A stretch of 37,206 nucleotides of DNA from Anaerolineaceae bacterium (GTDB lineage Bacteria; Chloroflexota; Anaerolineae; Aggregatilineales; Phototrophicaceae): assembly GCA_002699585.1 (NCBI GenBank), contig PABP01000037.1:1-37206 (forward strand), given 5' to 3'. The position numbers and the translations under genes were made by a program. Each line of letters starts with the position of its first letter. The stretch's first letter is position 1. The notes under the pieces were generated by a model, which made no database searches, was not told the origin of the DNA, and worked only from the letters and a program-made list of their open reading frames with translations. Of this stretch, positions 7,219-14,323 are shown one piece after another.

Positions 7219-7617
7219 TTAACGGCTATTGCCGTTTGCTGGCTGAGCCAGCGTGAAATCCTTCAGCGAATGCTGCGTAATCGCATCAATCCGCATAGCT
7301 CCCGCTTCCAGCGGCAGATGTCGGCTGGGGTTGTAGCAATGCAGCGAGCGCAGCCGATCATCCTGCAGGTAGTTCAGCAGCGTCTCCACGCCTACACCGG
7401 TGATGGAATAGGCGAGGGGATTAAAGACGATCCATAGCTTTCCCGGTTGCGTCGAGAGCGCATTCATATAATGCTGATAAGAGGGCATGCCGATAATATT
7501 GCCCTGCCCATCCACCAGCATCAGCTTGCGCTGCGTCTTGTTCGCTGTCCTGAATGCGGCGTATTCCGCGCGTTCCTGGTTGTTTTCCTGTTGGCTGACT
7601 AACTGCAGATTGTTCAT
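7219..7617 (-). CDS. Unknown protein co-translated with the relaxase
   Basis: Protein of 132 aa, family not recognised. Its ATG overlaps the relaxase stop (TGATG), so it is translationally coupled to the relaxase and is likely a mobilisation accessory factor. The sequence is soluble and mixed alpha/beta: an N-terminal Gln/Asn-rich stretch, a beta-like segment KLMLVDGQGNIIGMPSYQHY, and LWIVFNPLAYSITGVGVETLLNYLQDD. It has no membrane helix or HTH. It is the last gene before the bidirectional terminator. Confidence 0.7.
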   Translation of the reverse strand: MNNLQLVSQQENNQERAEYAAFRTANKTQRKLMLVDGQGNIIGMPSYQHYMNALSTQPGKLWIVFNPLAYSITGVGVETLLNYLQDDRLRSLHCYNPSRHLPLEAGAMRIDAITQHSLKDFTLAQPANGNSR

Positions 7618-8591
7618 CAGTCCTCATCTCCTAACGCCAGTTCGGCGCTCTGGGCTGTCTCGGCAGCCTGAATTCGGGCGATTTCATGTGCCTGGAGCAT
7701 GGCTTCTTCCCAGGCATGATGCTCAGCAGGGAGGAAGTCATCCTCATGCAGGGGGGTCATAGTGTCCACCATGCCGCGCATCAGGTTCTCATGGCGGATG
7801 CTGCGATTATGTTCTTCCACCCGCGTATCAACGCCTTTTTCTTCCAGCTTATCGACGCGCGGCCCGCGATGCCGCGTCGGCGTGCGGTTGATGCCCTGAT
7901 CGGCATAGGATTCCATGCTGATACGCGCCTCAATCTCCGCCGCTTCCAGATGCGCATTCTGGGCAGTTTCCCAGGCCAGCCGCCAGCGCTCCATGATGCT
8001 GGGCATCCCGGCAGCCTGACGCGCTTCCCGATCCTCTCTGGTCTCATACCCATCCCAGCGGCGATTTTTGTTTTTCGCCCAGCTTCCATCCTCGCCAATT
8101 TCCCGGACGGTCAGCAGCACATGCGCATGCGGGTTGGTACCGCCATCGCTGGATTCCTTGTCGTGGATGGCAATATCGGCGATCATGCCCTCGGCCACAT
8201 AAGTATCCTGCACATGCTCGCGCAGCAGGGCGATATTCTGCTCCAGCTCCAGCTCGCGGGGCAGGGCGATGATGATAGAGCGGGCCAGCCGGGAGTTCTT
8301 GCGGTTTTCGCGTATCTCCACCGCGTTCCATAAGGTCTCGCGGTCGAGCAATTCGTCCGGCACATGCTCCGGCGCGAGGATGGCGGTATAGCGCACATCT
8401 TCGCGGTCGGAATAGTCATAGACGACATTCTCTTTGTGGTCGCGCAGGGGCTGGCCGGAGCGATAGCTGGCGGCGGCCAGTATGGAAACCACTTTAAGCG
8501 TCTGGCCGCTCCCATAGGCGGCCATGCCCACCGATGACCGGCGGCCTCCGCCACGCGCGATGCTGGAGACGCGGTAAGTCGGGTTCGGCAT
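7617..8591 (-). CDS. MobA/MobL-family relaxase (MOBQ type)
   Basis: Relaxase of 324 aa, predicted to nick one strand at oriT and pilot it into a recipient. The hallmarks are complete: a Tyr in AAASYRSG (Tyr43), DYSDREDV (59-66), LWNAVEIRE (88-96), LPRELELEQN (110-119), the first His in ADIAIHDKE (His143), and NPHAHVLLTVREI with His155 and His157 making the HUH metal site. DGSWAKNKNRRWDGY follows. The N-terminus also contains a second AAYGSG-like stretch (residues 23-29). At about 180 residues of nuclease plus a helical tail it is short, without a helicase or primase fusion. It lies 2 nt after a small upstream ORF and overlaps the next gene, so it belongs to a coupled operon. The same fold occurs three more times in the 933-aa protein at 14324. 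Confidence 0.9.
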   Translation of the reverse strand: MPNPTYRVSSIARGGGRRSSVGMAAYGSGQTLKVVSILAAASYRSGQPLRDHKENVVYDYSDREDVRYTAILAPEHVPDELLDRETLWNAVEIRENRKNSRLARSIIIALPRELELEQNIALLREHVQDTYVAEGMIADIAIHDKESSDGGTNPHAHVLLTVREIGEDGSWAKNKNRRWDGYETREDREARQAAGMPSIMERWRLAWETAQNAHLEAAEIEARISMESYADQGINRTPTRHRGPRVDKLEEKGVDTRVEEHNRSIRHENLMRGMVDTMTPLHEDDFLPAEHHAWEEAMLQAHEIARIQAAETAQSAELALGDED

Positions 8592-8593
8592 GG

Positions 8594-8794
8594 CTAGGGC
8601 CGATATGCTGCATGGGGCAGGGGAGTCAGGTCACAGGAGGTATTTCCCCGTGCCTGGGGGATGCCTGCTGGCTGGTCAGGGTGAAGGCTGAAGGCAGGCT
8701 GCTGGATCAGCAGGGCAGGCAGTGAAGTCGTGCCTGCGGCAGACTCTCGCACGCCGCGCCGGGCAAACCCGTCGCAATCGGATAACATGGTCAT
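8594..8794 (-). CDS. Possible small leader ORF coupled to the relaxase
   Basis: A 66-codon frame starts at an ATG preceded by a strong ribosome site (GGGGAGAG, 6 nt upstream) and ends with TAG only 2 nt before the relaxase ATG. The relaxase itself has no Shine-Dalgarno, so this frame probably delivers ribosomes to it. The product is proline- and alanine-rich with no known domain, so its role may be coupling only. The protein could also be real; confidence is limited because composition alone gives no support. Confidence 0.4.
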   Translation of the reverse strand: MTMLSDCDGFARRGVRESAAGTTSLPALLIQQPAFSLHPDQPAGIPQARGNTSCDLTPLPHAAYRP

Positions 8795-8833
8795 AGTGTC
8801 TCTCCCCTCACTCGTTCTATACCAGCAAATCCC

Positions 8834-8892
8834 GTCGCCGCGTGCAAGCGCAATTTCACAAACTTTTCAAGTTTGGTCTCTTACGCGGCGAC
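8834..8892. promoter_or_regulatory. Nested inverted repeats upstream of the mob operon (oriT candidate)
   Basis: A perfect 10-bp outer repeat, GTCGCCGCGT/ACGCGGCGAC (8834-8843 and 8883-8892), encloses an inner hairpin, CAAACTT-TTC-AAGTTTG (8859-8875). It lies about 250 bp upstream of the relaxase and ahead of its leader ORF. Relaxases of this family usually nick next to a hairpin near their own gene, so this is the best oriT candidate by position. I could not recognise a canonical nic sequence. An attenuator in the mob transcript is the alternative. Confidence 0.4.
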
Positions 8893-8960
8893 ATGATGCC
8901 TGTTCGCTTCGCTCCAGGCGTTACTGGCAATACGTTGTTAGGGGCGTTTTCGGTGCAGAA

Positions 8961-9914
8961 TTATTTGCGGCGGTACTTATCGGCTTCTTTTCGGATTTCA
9001 CGTAAATCCTGTTTTTTGACGATCATCACATCATGTTCATGGGCTTTACTATTGTCTCTGGGGGGAGCTTCGTAGTTATCATCCAGCATGCGTGAAAAGT
9101 CGGCCAGGTAGTATTGGAATAGTGCTGCCTGAGTGGGCTTTTTCTTCTGAAGGTGAAAGGATAACCCGGCCTTGAAAACTTCTTTGTAATAGGCTTCGAT
9201 GATTACCATTTGCCCATGATCGCTATATGGGTCAGCGATATAAGCAAGCACTCCAGGCATGTAGCGAGAATAATAGACCTCAAATTTTTTGAGAGTATCC
9301 GGATTTTCAAAATCAATAAACTCAGCTTTTTCAAATTGAGTGATTAAACTGGCAAGCGTTCTGTAAACATCTTCAACTGCCGTATTATAGTAGCTATGTT
9401 CAGGTTCTCTTCTAAACCTCACCTGATCCATAGTACCGGAATCTTGAGGATGACAAACCAAAAGGCGTAGTTTCTTAAATTTTTTACCCTTTACAGCCTT
9501 TGTCAAAAGAATCTTTTCGCTGTCATCCATCGTGAGCTGACCGGTACGGAAAATCAGCCACAGCTCTTCCTGCACATCAGCCAGTAACCTGGCTTTCATG
9601 GCATCATATTCATTGGCACTCATATGGGCTTCTATGAGATTGTTGGCTCTATGGCTGTTCTGAGGCGCATCGCTTAATCCCAATAGCCAGTCGGTAGATA
9701 CGTCCAGAACGTTGGCAAGAACGATCAATGCCCCCATATCCGGTAGATTTGTGCCAGCAATCCAGTTGCCTATGCGGGTAGTAGAAAACCCGGACTGCGC
9801 CATAAATGCTGTCTTATTACCAGCAAAATTCTTGTTTATGGCTTCAGCAAATCGGATGGGAAAAAGCTCTCGTGCTCGCGTTTCAGGATAGTTCACCTTT
9901 TTCCGGTGTGCCAT
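8961..9914 (-). CDS. XRE-type HTH regulator with unknown C-terminal domain
   Basis: Protein of 317 aa. Residues 25-80 form a Cro/CI-type helix-turn-helix (NKTAFMAQSGFSTTRIGNWI, then LIVLANVLDVSTDWLLGLSD). The remaining 230 residues are alpha-helical, without a recognisable domain, and end in a highly charged lysine-rich tail. The start ATG has AAGGA just upstream. It is divergent from a second HTH gene (10102), with CTGGA dyads between them, and lies between the mobilisation operon and the transfer operon, so it probably controls plasmid transfer or its own neighbour. It could also be a phage-type repressor acquired as cargo. Confidence 0.75.
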   Translation of the reverse strand: MAHRKKVNYPETRARELFPIRFAEAINKNFAGNKTAFMAQSGFSTTRIGNWIAGTNLPDMGALIVLANVLDVSTDWLLGLSDAPQNSHRANNLIEAHMSANEYDAMKARLLADVQEELWLIFRTGQLTMDDSEKILLTKAVKGKKFKKLRLLVCHPQDSGTMDQVRFRREPEHSYYNTAVEDVYRTLASLITQFEKAEFIDFENPDTLKKFEVYYSRYMPGVLAYIADPYSDHGQMVIIEAYYKEVFKAGLSFHLQKKKPTQAALFQYYLADFSRMLDDNYEAPPRDNSKAHEHDVMIVKKQDLREIRKEADKYRRK

Positions 9915-9961
9915 GATGTTCCTTTTGTGATGTCAGGCAGTCTGTATGAAATCCAAAGAGG

Positions 9962-10082
9962 CTGGATTATATCCAGACTAGCTGGAGCATGCCAATCTCC
10001 TCCAGATTCTCTGTAAGAAGCAATAGTTAGACTGGTAGAAATAGGAGGATCGTTTGGAAAGAATTATGTCACCATAATATAA
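9962..10082. promoter_or_regulatory. CTGGA operator cluster and promoter between divergent HTH genes
   Basis: Half-sites CTGGA/TCCAG lie at 9962-9966, 9972-9976, 9982-9986 and 10001-10005. The first pair forms the 15-bp dyad CTGGATTATATCCAG. Further right, TTGGAA (10054-10059) and ATATAA (10077-10082) are spaced by 17 bp, a plausible promoter for the 171-aa gene. Either flanking HTH protein could bind the dyads. Confidence 0.5.
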
Positions 10083-10101
10083 AGCGAAGTGGCATAACAT
10101 C

Positions 10102-10617
10102 ATGAAAACCCAGGGCAAGCTCTTCACACCCAAACAACGACACACCATCGAAACCCATGCACAGCAGCACGAAGCACCGGAAGTATGCCGAAAGCTCGAA
10201 CTACTGTTGCTGATTGATGATGGCCATTCTTACGTGACGGTAGCACAGCAGGAACGTATCAGCCGCCGTGCTGTGGAAAGGCTGGTGCGAAAGGTCATAC
10301 GTAATGGAAGGCTAGTTCCTGGCAGTATTGAGTCATTACGTAATAAATCAGGCCGTCCAGTGAGCCGAAAGGGTAATCCTATCAATAAAAGAGTAGGGCA
10401 GTATTTGAAGAGGAAACGTCTTTCTCGTGGTATGACTCAGGAAGAGGTTGCTGAGTTAGGGTTCCCTGGCGGGCAGGGAAATCTGTCAGAAAAGGAAAAT
10501 GGTCATACTGCACTAACCATTGACCAGCTTGCTTTCCTCACACGGGCCTATCAATTGACCCCTCAGAATTTATATGAGCTGGTTCTGTTTTGTCTGGATA
10601 AACCTGGCAATGTGTAG
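10102..10617 (+). CDS. Two-HTH regulator (homeodomain-like plus XRE)
   Basis: Protein of 171 aa. The N-terminal part (residues 28-70) looks like a transposase- or sigma-like HTH (LELLLLIDDGHSYVTVAQQE, then ISRRAVERLVRKV). Residues 98-160 form a Cro/CI-type HTH: VGQYLKRKRLSRGMTQEEVA, then LTIDQLAFLTRAYQLTPQNL. No catalytic residues of a transposase are present. It is transcribed away from the 317-aa regulator across shared operator-like dyads, an arrangement typical of a genetic switch. The ribosome site is weak. It is probably a transcription regulator of the adjacent transfer operon, by position only. Confidence 0.75.
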   Translation: MKTQGKLFTPKQRHTIETHAQQHEAPEVCRKLELLLLIDDGHSYVTVAQQERISRRAVERLVRKVIRNGRLVPGSIESLRNKSGRPVSRKGNPINKRVGQYLKRKRLSRGMTQEEVAELGFPGGQGNLSEKENGHTALTIDQLAFLTRAYQLTPQNLYELVLFCLDKPGNV

Positions 10618-10636
10618 CATGCGTGATTTAAGAGAT

Positions 10637-11209
10637 TCATTCCATGCCGGTTAAACCCAGACCTTGTTCTTCCATAAGTTGGATTGAGACCAACACTTCT
10701 GATACGTGGTCAAACAATTCCATCAATATGGACAGATAGTTATCTTCGGCATACATGGTTCGTGTTTCTTCCATAAACTGCTTTTGCTCTGTGCTCATAT
10801 CTTCCATTACATCTGAATAAATATCAGGAAAGAGCTGAACAAAGCGTTGTTTAATCATATCCCTGTCAAACAAATCCATATCCAGCCCCATCTTGTAGAC
10901 AGCTTCTAAGCGCACACGCACAGGATCGGCAATAAGGAGTGGGTCCTCAGCATCACCGCCCAGATACAAGCCAGTAATGGCAAGGGTTTCAGCCTTGCGG
11001 ATTTCGCGCATGGCAAATCCGTCCGGGTGCTTGTAGTAGCCTGCATGCCGTCTGGCATCGTCTAATTCTTCACTGAGTTTGGCTATGGCTTGAACGATGG
11101 GGTTAGGGTGCTGCTGCAAATCAATACTATCGTCATCAGAGTTAGATTGTTTTTTTTTATGATTGGCATAAAAAAGTGCCAAGAGCAAGAAAGAATCGTT
11201 GTCATTCAA
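10637..11209 (-). CDS. Unknown acidic helical protein
   Basis: I do not recognise the family. The frame is open to 11245, but a GGGGAG ribosome site lies 8 nt before the TTG at 11209, which gives a 190-aa product beginning MNDNDSFLLLALFYANHKKK. The rest is acidic and alpha-helical (EELDDARRHAGYYKHPDG, EVLVSIQLMEEQG), with no HTH or membrane segment. It converges with the two-HTH regulator across 19 bp and is divergent from the long transfer operon. A partner or anti-regulator of the HTH pair is conceivable but unsupported. Confidence 0.6.
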   Translation of the reverse strand: MNDNDSFLLLALFYANHKKKQSNSDDDSIDLQQHPNPIVQAIAKLSEELDDARRHAGYYKHPDGFAMREIRKAETLAITGLYLGGDAEDPLLIADPVRVRLEAVYKMGLDMDLFDRDMIKQRFVQLFPDIYSDVMEDMSTEQKQFMEETRTMYAEDNYLSILMELFDHVSEVLVSIQLMEEQGLGLTGME

Positions 11210-11361
11210 CGTTATAACTCCCCGTTTTACGTATCTGAATAACAAAAACAGAGAATATTTGCTTCACTATCTCACATTCTACCACCCCAAATTCAGCCTT
11301 TATCAGATAACCGGATAATCAAGCATTTGGTTTCTCGATACTCTCTGAACATCGAAAACGT

Positions 11362-11396
11362 GATGTAGCTCACCATCACTAGGGAAAGGAGAGGGG
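11362..11396 (+). promoter_or_regulatory. Hairpin and ribosome site opening the transfer operon
   Basis: A GTGATG/CATCAC stem with an 8-nt loop (11360-11379) is followed by a strong purine-rich ribosome site (GGAAAGGAGAGGGG) ending at the ATG at 11397. The region upstream back to 11246 is AT-rich and must hold the divergent promoters. Confidence 0.35.
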
Positions 11397-11570
11397 ATGG
11401 ATAACCCCAAATCGTTCTCTGATCGGGAGTTTGGCCCAGAGGTTGAGGTAGCAGTACAAATCCTCAAACACTATGCCATGCTCCATATCTTCGGAAGCAC
11501 GCCCATTGGCTGGGCATGGTTCCTGTTCAAATGCCATCGCTCAGTCAAACGAGCGTACCGCAATCGATAG
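11397..11570 (+). CDS. Small 57-aa protein, first gene of the transfer operon
   Basis: A 57-codon frame with an excellent ribosome site (GGAGAGGGG) just before the ATG. The product begins MDNPKSFSDREFGPEVEVAV, has a central hydrophobic/aromatic stretch (STPIGWAWFLF) and a basic tail (HRSVKRAYRNR). This could be one short membrane segment with a positive cytoplasmic end. It starts a run of five closely spaced small plus-strand genes before the coupling protein. No family was recognised. Confidence 0.55.
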   Translation: MDNPKSFSDREFGPEVEVAVQILKHYAMLHIFGSTPIGWAWFLFKCHRSVKRAYRNR

Positions 11571-11614
11571 AAGGGGCAGCCATTGTCCCATGAGTGCCAG
11601 AAAGAGCACAGGAA

Positions 11615-11806
11615 ATGACGAAGTTTACGTTTTTCACGCCGGACATGGAACCGGACGACGAGCCAGGGCCAATACCACAGCTTATCAGGAAAGTCGCCAA
11701 GAACTACAGCGAGTTGACCCTGATGGGAAAGTCAAAAGTGTCCTGGACCATTTTTGCCACTAAATCCGCGCACGACATTTATACGACGCTGAAGAAGCGT
11801 AAATAG
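11615..11806 (+). CDS. Small unknown protein of the transfer operon
   Basis: 63 aa from the ATG at 11615 (MTKFTFFTPDM); a GTG at 11594 would add 7 residues but has no good ribosome site. The protein is acidic and proline-rich first (DMEPDDEPGPIPQL), then basic (KNYSELTLMGKSKVSWTIFA and a KKRK end). An overlapping frame (11590-11763) is open too, but it looks non-natural and stops without a downstream start nearby. The stop at 11806 is followed by the next gene after 10 bp. Function unknown. Confidence 0.55.
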   Translation: MTKFTFFTPDMEPDDEPGPIPQLIRKVAKNYSELTLMGKSKVSWTIFATKSAHDIYTTLKKRK

Positions 11807-11816
11807 GGGGCGCATC

Positions 11817-12107
11817 ATGGCAGAACAAACCCAGGCCATCATCACCATCAGCAATGATAGAACGGAGGTCAAGCCCACCATTCGGGGCGGCAACCAGAGG
11901 ATCAAACGTGGTCTGCTCTCTGGCCGCATCACTGCTATCGGCGACATAGAGGTTTCATGGAATCTCTTTGGGCAGGTGGCGCGGATAGGGAAATGCACCA
12001 TCAAAACGTCCTTCTGGACCGGCCAGCCGCGAGTGGTAGGCACTGATCCGCGCGTGGACATCTATATCGAGGCCTTCACCCGCGAAACCCGTCAGGATGA
12101 CCAGTAA
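11817..12107 (+). CDS. Small unknown protein of the transfer operon
   Basis: 96 aa, with an AGGGG ribosome site at good distance from the ATG. The sequence is rich in beta-strand (AIITISNDRTEVKPTIRGGN, DIEVSWNLFGQVARIGKCTI, VDIYIEAFTRE), like a small beta-barrel or nucleic-acid-binding fold, but no family is recognised. Its position two genes before the coupling-protein membrane partners suggests a transfer role. Confidence 0.6.
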   Translation: MAEQTQAIITISNDRTEVKPTIRGGNQRIKRGLLSGRITAIGDIEVSWNLFGQVARIGKCTIKTSFWTGQPRVVGTDPRVDIYIEAFTRETRQDDQ

Positions 12108-12121
12108 GGCCATCACCGCCC

Positions 12122-12143
12122 GCCGGAGGGCATGCCCTCCGGC
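12122..12143. repeat. Perfect 22-bp palindrome inside the transfer operon
   Basis: Two 11-bp arms, GCCGGAGGGCA and its exact complement, meet at a central GCATGC. It lies between the 96-aa and 61-aa genes and would form a strong mRNA hairpin without a T-tract, so it is more likely a processing or stability element than a terminator. It could also be a dimeric protein-binding site. Confidence 0.5.
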
Positions 12144-12185
12144 CCTAATCGATCACGCAGAATCGCATAGCCAGGAGTATCACTC

Positions 12186-12371
12186 ATGATTAAGCACCCG
12201 ATGGCACAGGCCGCCGATCTATCCTCAGAGACGCAAGAGAAAATCATCGAGCCCGTTCTCTGGACGGTCGCAGGCCTGGCAGGCATGAGCGTTGGCTTCA
12301 ACCCCCTATGGATATGGGGTTTTCGCTTTGGCATCACCGTTATACGCGCCCTTACCGACGATAAAGACTAG
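12186..12371 (+). CDS. Small membrane protein upstream of the coupling ATPase
   Basis: 61 aa with AGGAG upstream of the ATG. After a hydrophilic N-terminus comes a hydrophobic region, VLWTVAGLAGMSVGFNPLWI through RFGITVIRAL (about residues 24-55), compatible with one or two membrane helices. The tail is acidic (DDKD). It lies two genes before a VirD4-like ATPase that lacks its own membrane anchor, so it may supply one. This is inference from position and length. Confidence 0.55.
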   Translation: MIKHPMAQAADLSSETQEKIIEPVLWTVAGLAGMSVGFNPLWIWGFRFGITVIRALTDDKD

Positions 12372-12386
12372 CAGGGAGCAATCCAC

Positions 12387-12575
12387 ATGTTAATCAATGA
12401 AAACTTCGTTCGCTGGCTGTCCAATGATGTGATGAAGCAGCATTTGTCAGCACAGGAAATCCAGGAGCTGGTCGTGATGTTACGCACGTTCAGCACCGGG
12501 ATGGGCATTCTCGGCCTCATCGCTGCTGTAAAACGCTACCAGCAGGACCAGCGTGCGCGCACACGCCGCTCATAG
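12387..12575 (+). CDS. Small membrane-associated protein upstream of the coupling ATPase
   Basis: 62 aa with GGGAG upstream of the ATG. The N-terminal half is amphipathic helical (FVRWLSNDVMKQHLSAQEIQ). It is followed by a short hydrophobic segment, FSTGMGILGLIAAV, and a strongly basic end (KRYQQDQRARTRRS), which suggests one membrane-inserted helix with an inside-positive tail. It ends 18 bp before the coupling ATPase. No family was recognised. Confidence 0.55.
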   Translation: MLINENFVRWLSNDVMKQHLSAQEIQELVVMLRTFSTGMGILGLIAAVKRYQQDQRARTRRS

Positions 12576-12593
12576 GCAGGGCAGGGGGAAATC

Positions 12594-14267
12594 ATGAACG
12601 TACATGATATACCCCTGCTTCGCTTCTCACTGCAGGACACATTCCACGTCAGCGCCGCATTCCAGCATCTACTGATTATAGGCTCAACCGGCTCCGGTAA
12701 ATCGACGGGGCCGGTTGCCTTGTTTTTTCAGGCGATGCTGCGGCGAGGGTTCGGCGCACTGGCCCTCTGTGTCAAGCCAGACGAAGCGAAGCAGGTCATG
12801 GCCCATGCCGAAGCGGCAGGCCGCCTGCAGGATGTCATGCTGGTCTCTCCCAATCCTGATCCGCTGAATGAGGGCATGCTCTGGCGCATCAATGTGCTGG
12901 AATACCTGTTCAAGGCGGAAGCAGGCCTGGGTGGGATAGGGGAGATCGTGGCGCTGATTGCCACGCTCACCACATTCGTGGATGGCGCGGCCTCCTTGCG
13001 CGACCAGAAGGATTTCTGGGATAGAAATGGCGATAAGCTGGTGCGCCATGCCCTGACCCTGCTGATTCTCAGAAATGCGCCGCTCTCCTTCCTGACCATA
13101 TACCAGCTTGTGCTGGCCGCGCCGCAGCAGAGCGAGGATACCGACGACCCTTACTTCCAGCCACCCGACCAGGAACAGTTCTTCTGGGAGGTGCTGGAGC
13201 AGGCGAGGGGCAATGCCAGCACGCGGCAGGAACAGCATGCGCTCACCATAGCCGAGCATTACTGGCTGGGTGAGATGCCGCGCCTGGCAGACCGCACCCG
13301 CTCCTCCATCATCGCCACGCTGACCAGCGTGCTGGATGTATTCCTGCATGGCCATCTCTATGAGCTGTTCGGCACCGAGACCACCTTCACCCCTGAACAG
13401 AGTTTCACCGAAGGCAACATCCTGGTGCTGGATATGCCGATTCAGGGGCTGTATGGCGAGACCGGGCGCATCGCCCAATTGCTGATAAAGCATCTCTGGC
13501 AGAAGGCCGTGCTCCGCCGCAATGTGCAGGAGCAGCCGCGACCGGTGGCCCTGCTGGCCGATGAAGCGCAGGAGATTGTCAGCAGCAGCGATTACAGCTT
13601 CCTCAGCACCGCCCGCAGCGCCCATGCCGCCGTGCTCTATGCCACGCAGAATATCAGCAACATCTACGCCAAAATCGGCCACATGGAAAAAGATGCCGCC
13701 GATGCCTTGCTGGGGTTGTTCAATACCAAGGTATTTCTGGCCAATGGCGACCCGGTGACGAATCAATGGGCCAGCACGCTGATCGGCTTTGCCGAGCAGA
13801 CGCGCCAGAGCTGGACGGTAGACCGCACCGGGCAGCTTGCCTTGAGCGGCACCTCCAAGCCGGATTTCATTATCCCGCCCTGGACCTTCACTCAGCTTCA
13901 GAAGGGCGGGCGGCCCACTTATGCCGTTGAGGGCATTGTCTTTCAGAATGGCCGCCGCTGGCAAGCCAGCAATGCCGCCATCCTGCGCGTGTTATTCCCG
14001 CAGCAGCTCCCCGCTGCGCAGCAGGCGCTCATGGTGGTCGATGCCAGCCAGGAATTGAGCCTCACAGAAGAAGATAAAACCAAGTTGATCCTGCAATACC
14101 TGGTGATGCTGGTTGCCCTGATCGAGGAGCTGATGATCCTCAATCGCCATCCGTCGCTGCTTGTCAGCCAGGCGCAGGAATCCTATGCGCCCCCGCCGCC
14201 GTCACAGGTGCCAAGGGCCATCTCGGTGGTATCCATCGATGAAGCCATGCCCGATGACGACAAGTAA
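12594..14267 (+). CDS. VirD4/TraG-like type IV coupling ATPase, soluble form
   Basis: 557 aa, predicted to link the relaxase-DNA complex to a secretion channel and to pump DNA. The Walker A is GSTGSGKST (residues 30-38) and the Walker B region is ALLADEAQEIV (Asp323-Glu324). Between them lies the helical all-alpha domain region expected of the family, and YATQNISNIYAK is the typical sensor-like segment after Walker B. Standard VirD4 proteins start with two membrane helices; here the Walker A lies 30 residues from the start, so the anchor is missing. Two tiny membrane proteins are encoded just upstream. The ribosome site GGGGGAA is strong. No other type IV secretion genes are present, so a helper plasmid must supply the channel. 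Confidence 0.85.
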   Translation: MNVHDIPLLRFSLQDTFHVSAAFQHLLIIGSTGSGKSTGPVALFFQAMLRRGFGALALCVKPDEAKQVMAHAEAAGRLQDVMLVSPNPDPLNEGMLWRINVLEYLFKAEAGLGGIGEIVALIATLTTFVDGAASLRDQKDFWDRNGDKLVRHALTLLILRNAPLSFLTIYQLVLAAPQQSEDTDDPYFQPPDQEQFFWEVLEQARGNASTRQEQHALTIAEHYWLGEMPRLADRTRSSIIATLTSVLDVFLHGHLYELFGTETTFTPEQSFTEGNILVLDMPIQGLYGETGRIAQLLIKHLWQKAVLRRNVQEQPRPVALLADEAQEIVSSSDYSFLSTARSAHAAVLYATQNISNIYAKIGHMEKDAADALLGLFNTKVFLANGDPVTNQWASTLIGFAEQTRQSWTVDRTGQLALSGTSKPDFIIPPWTFTQLQKGGRPTYAVEGIVFQNGRRWQASNAAILRVLFPQQLPAAQQALMVVDASQELSLTEEDKTKLILQYLVMLVALIEELMILNRHPSLLVSQAQESYAPPPPSQVPRAISVVSIDEAMPDDDK

Positions 14268-14323
14268 ACCATTTCTCTTTTCACAAGCCTAGCGCATGCC
14301 CTGCATGCAGAAAGAACACTATC

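Noticed and set aside
8834-8960. Integron attC-like site
   Set aside because: The nested stem recalls attC, and GTTAGGGGC occurs nearby, but the core R'/R'' sites do not pair and no integrase is present.
11590-11763. Alternative small ORF overlapping the 63-aa gene
   Set aside because: The product looks unnatural, and the competing frame ends 10 bp before the next ribosome site and start, as expected within an operon.
12684-13964. Long minus-strand frame of 426 codons
   Set aside because: It is antisense to the coupling ATPase, whose Walker motifs prove the plus frame; long shadow frames are expected in GC-rich coding DNA.
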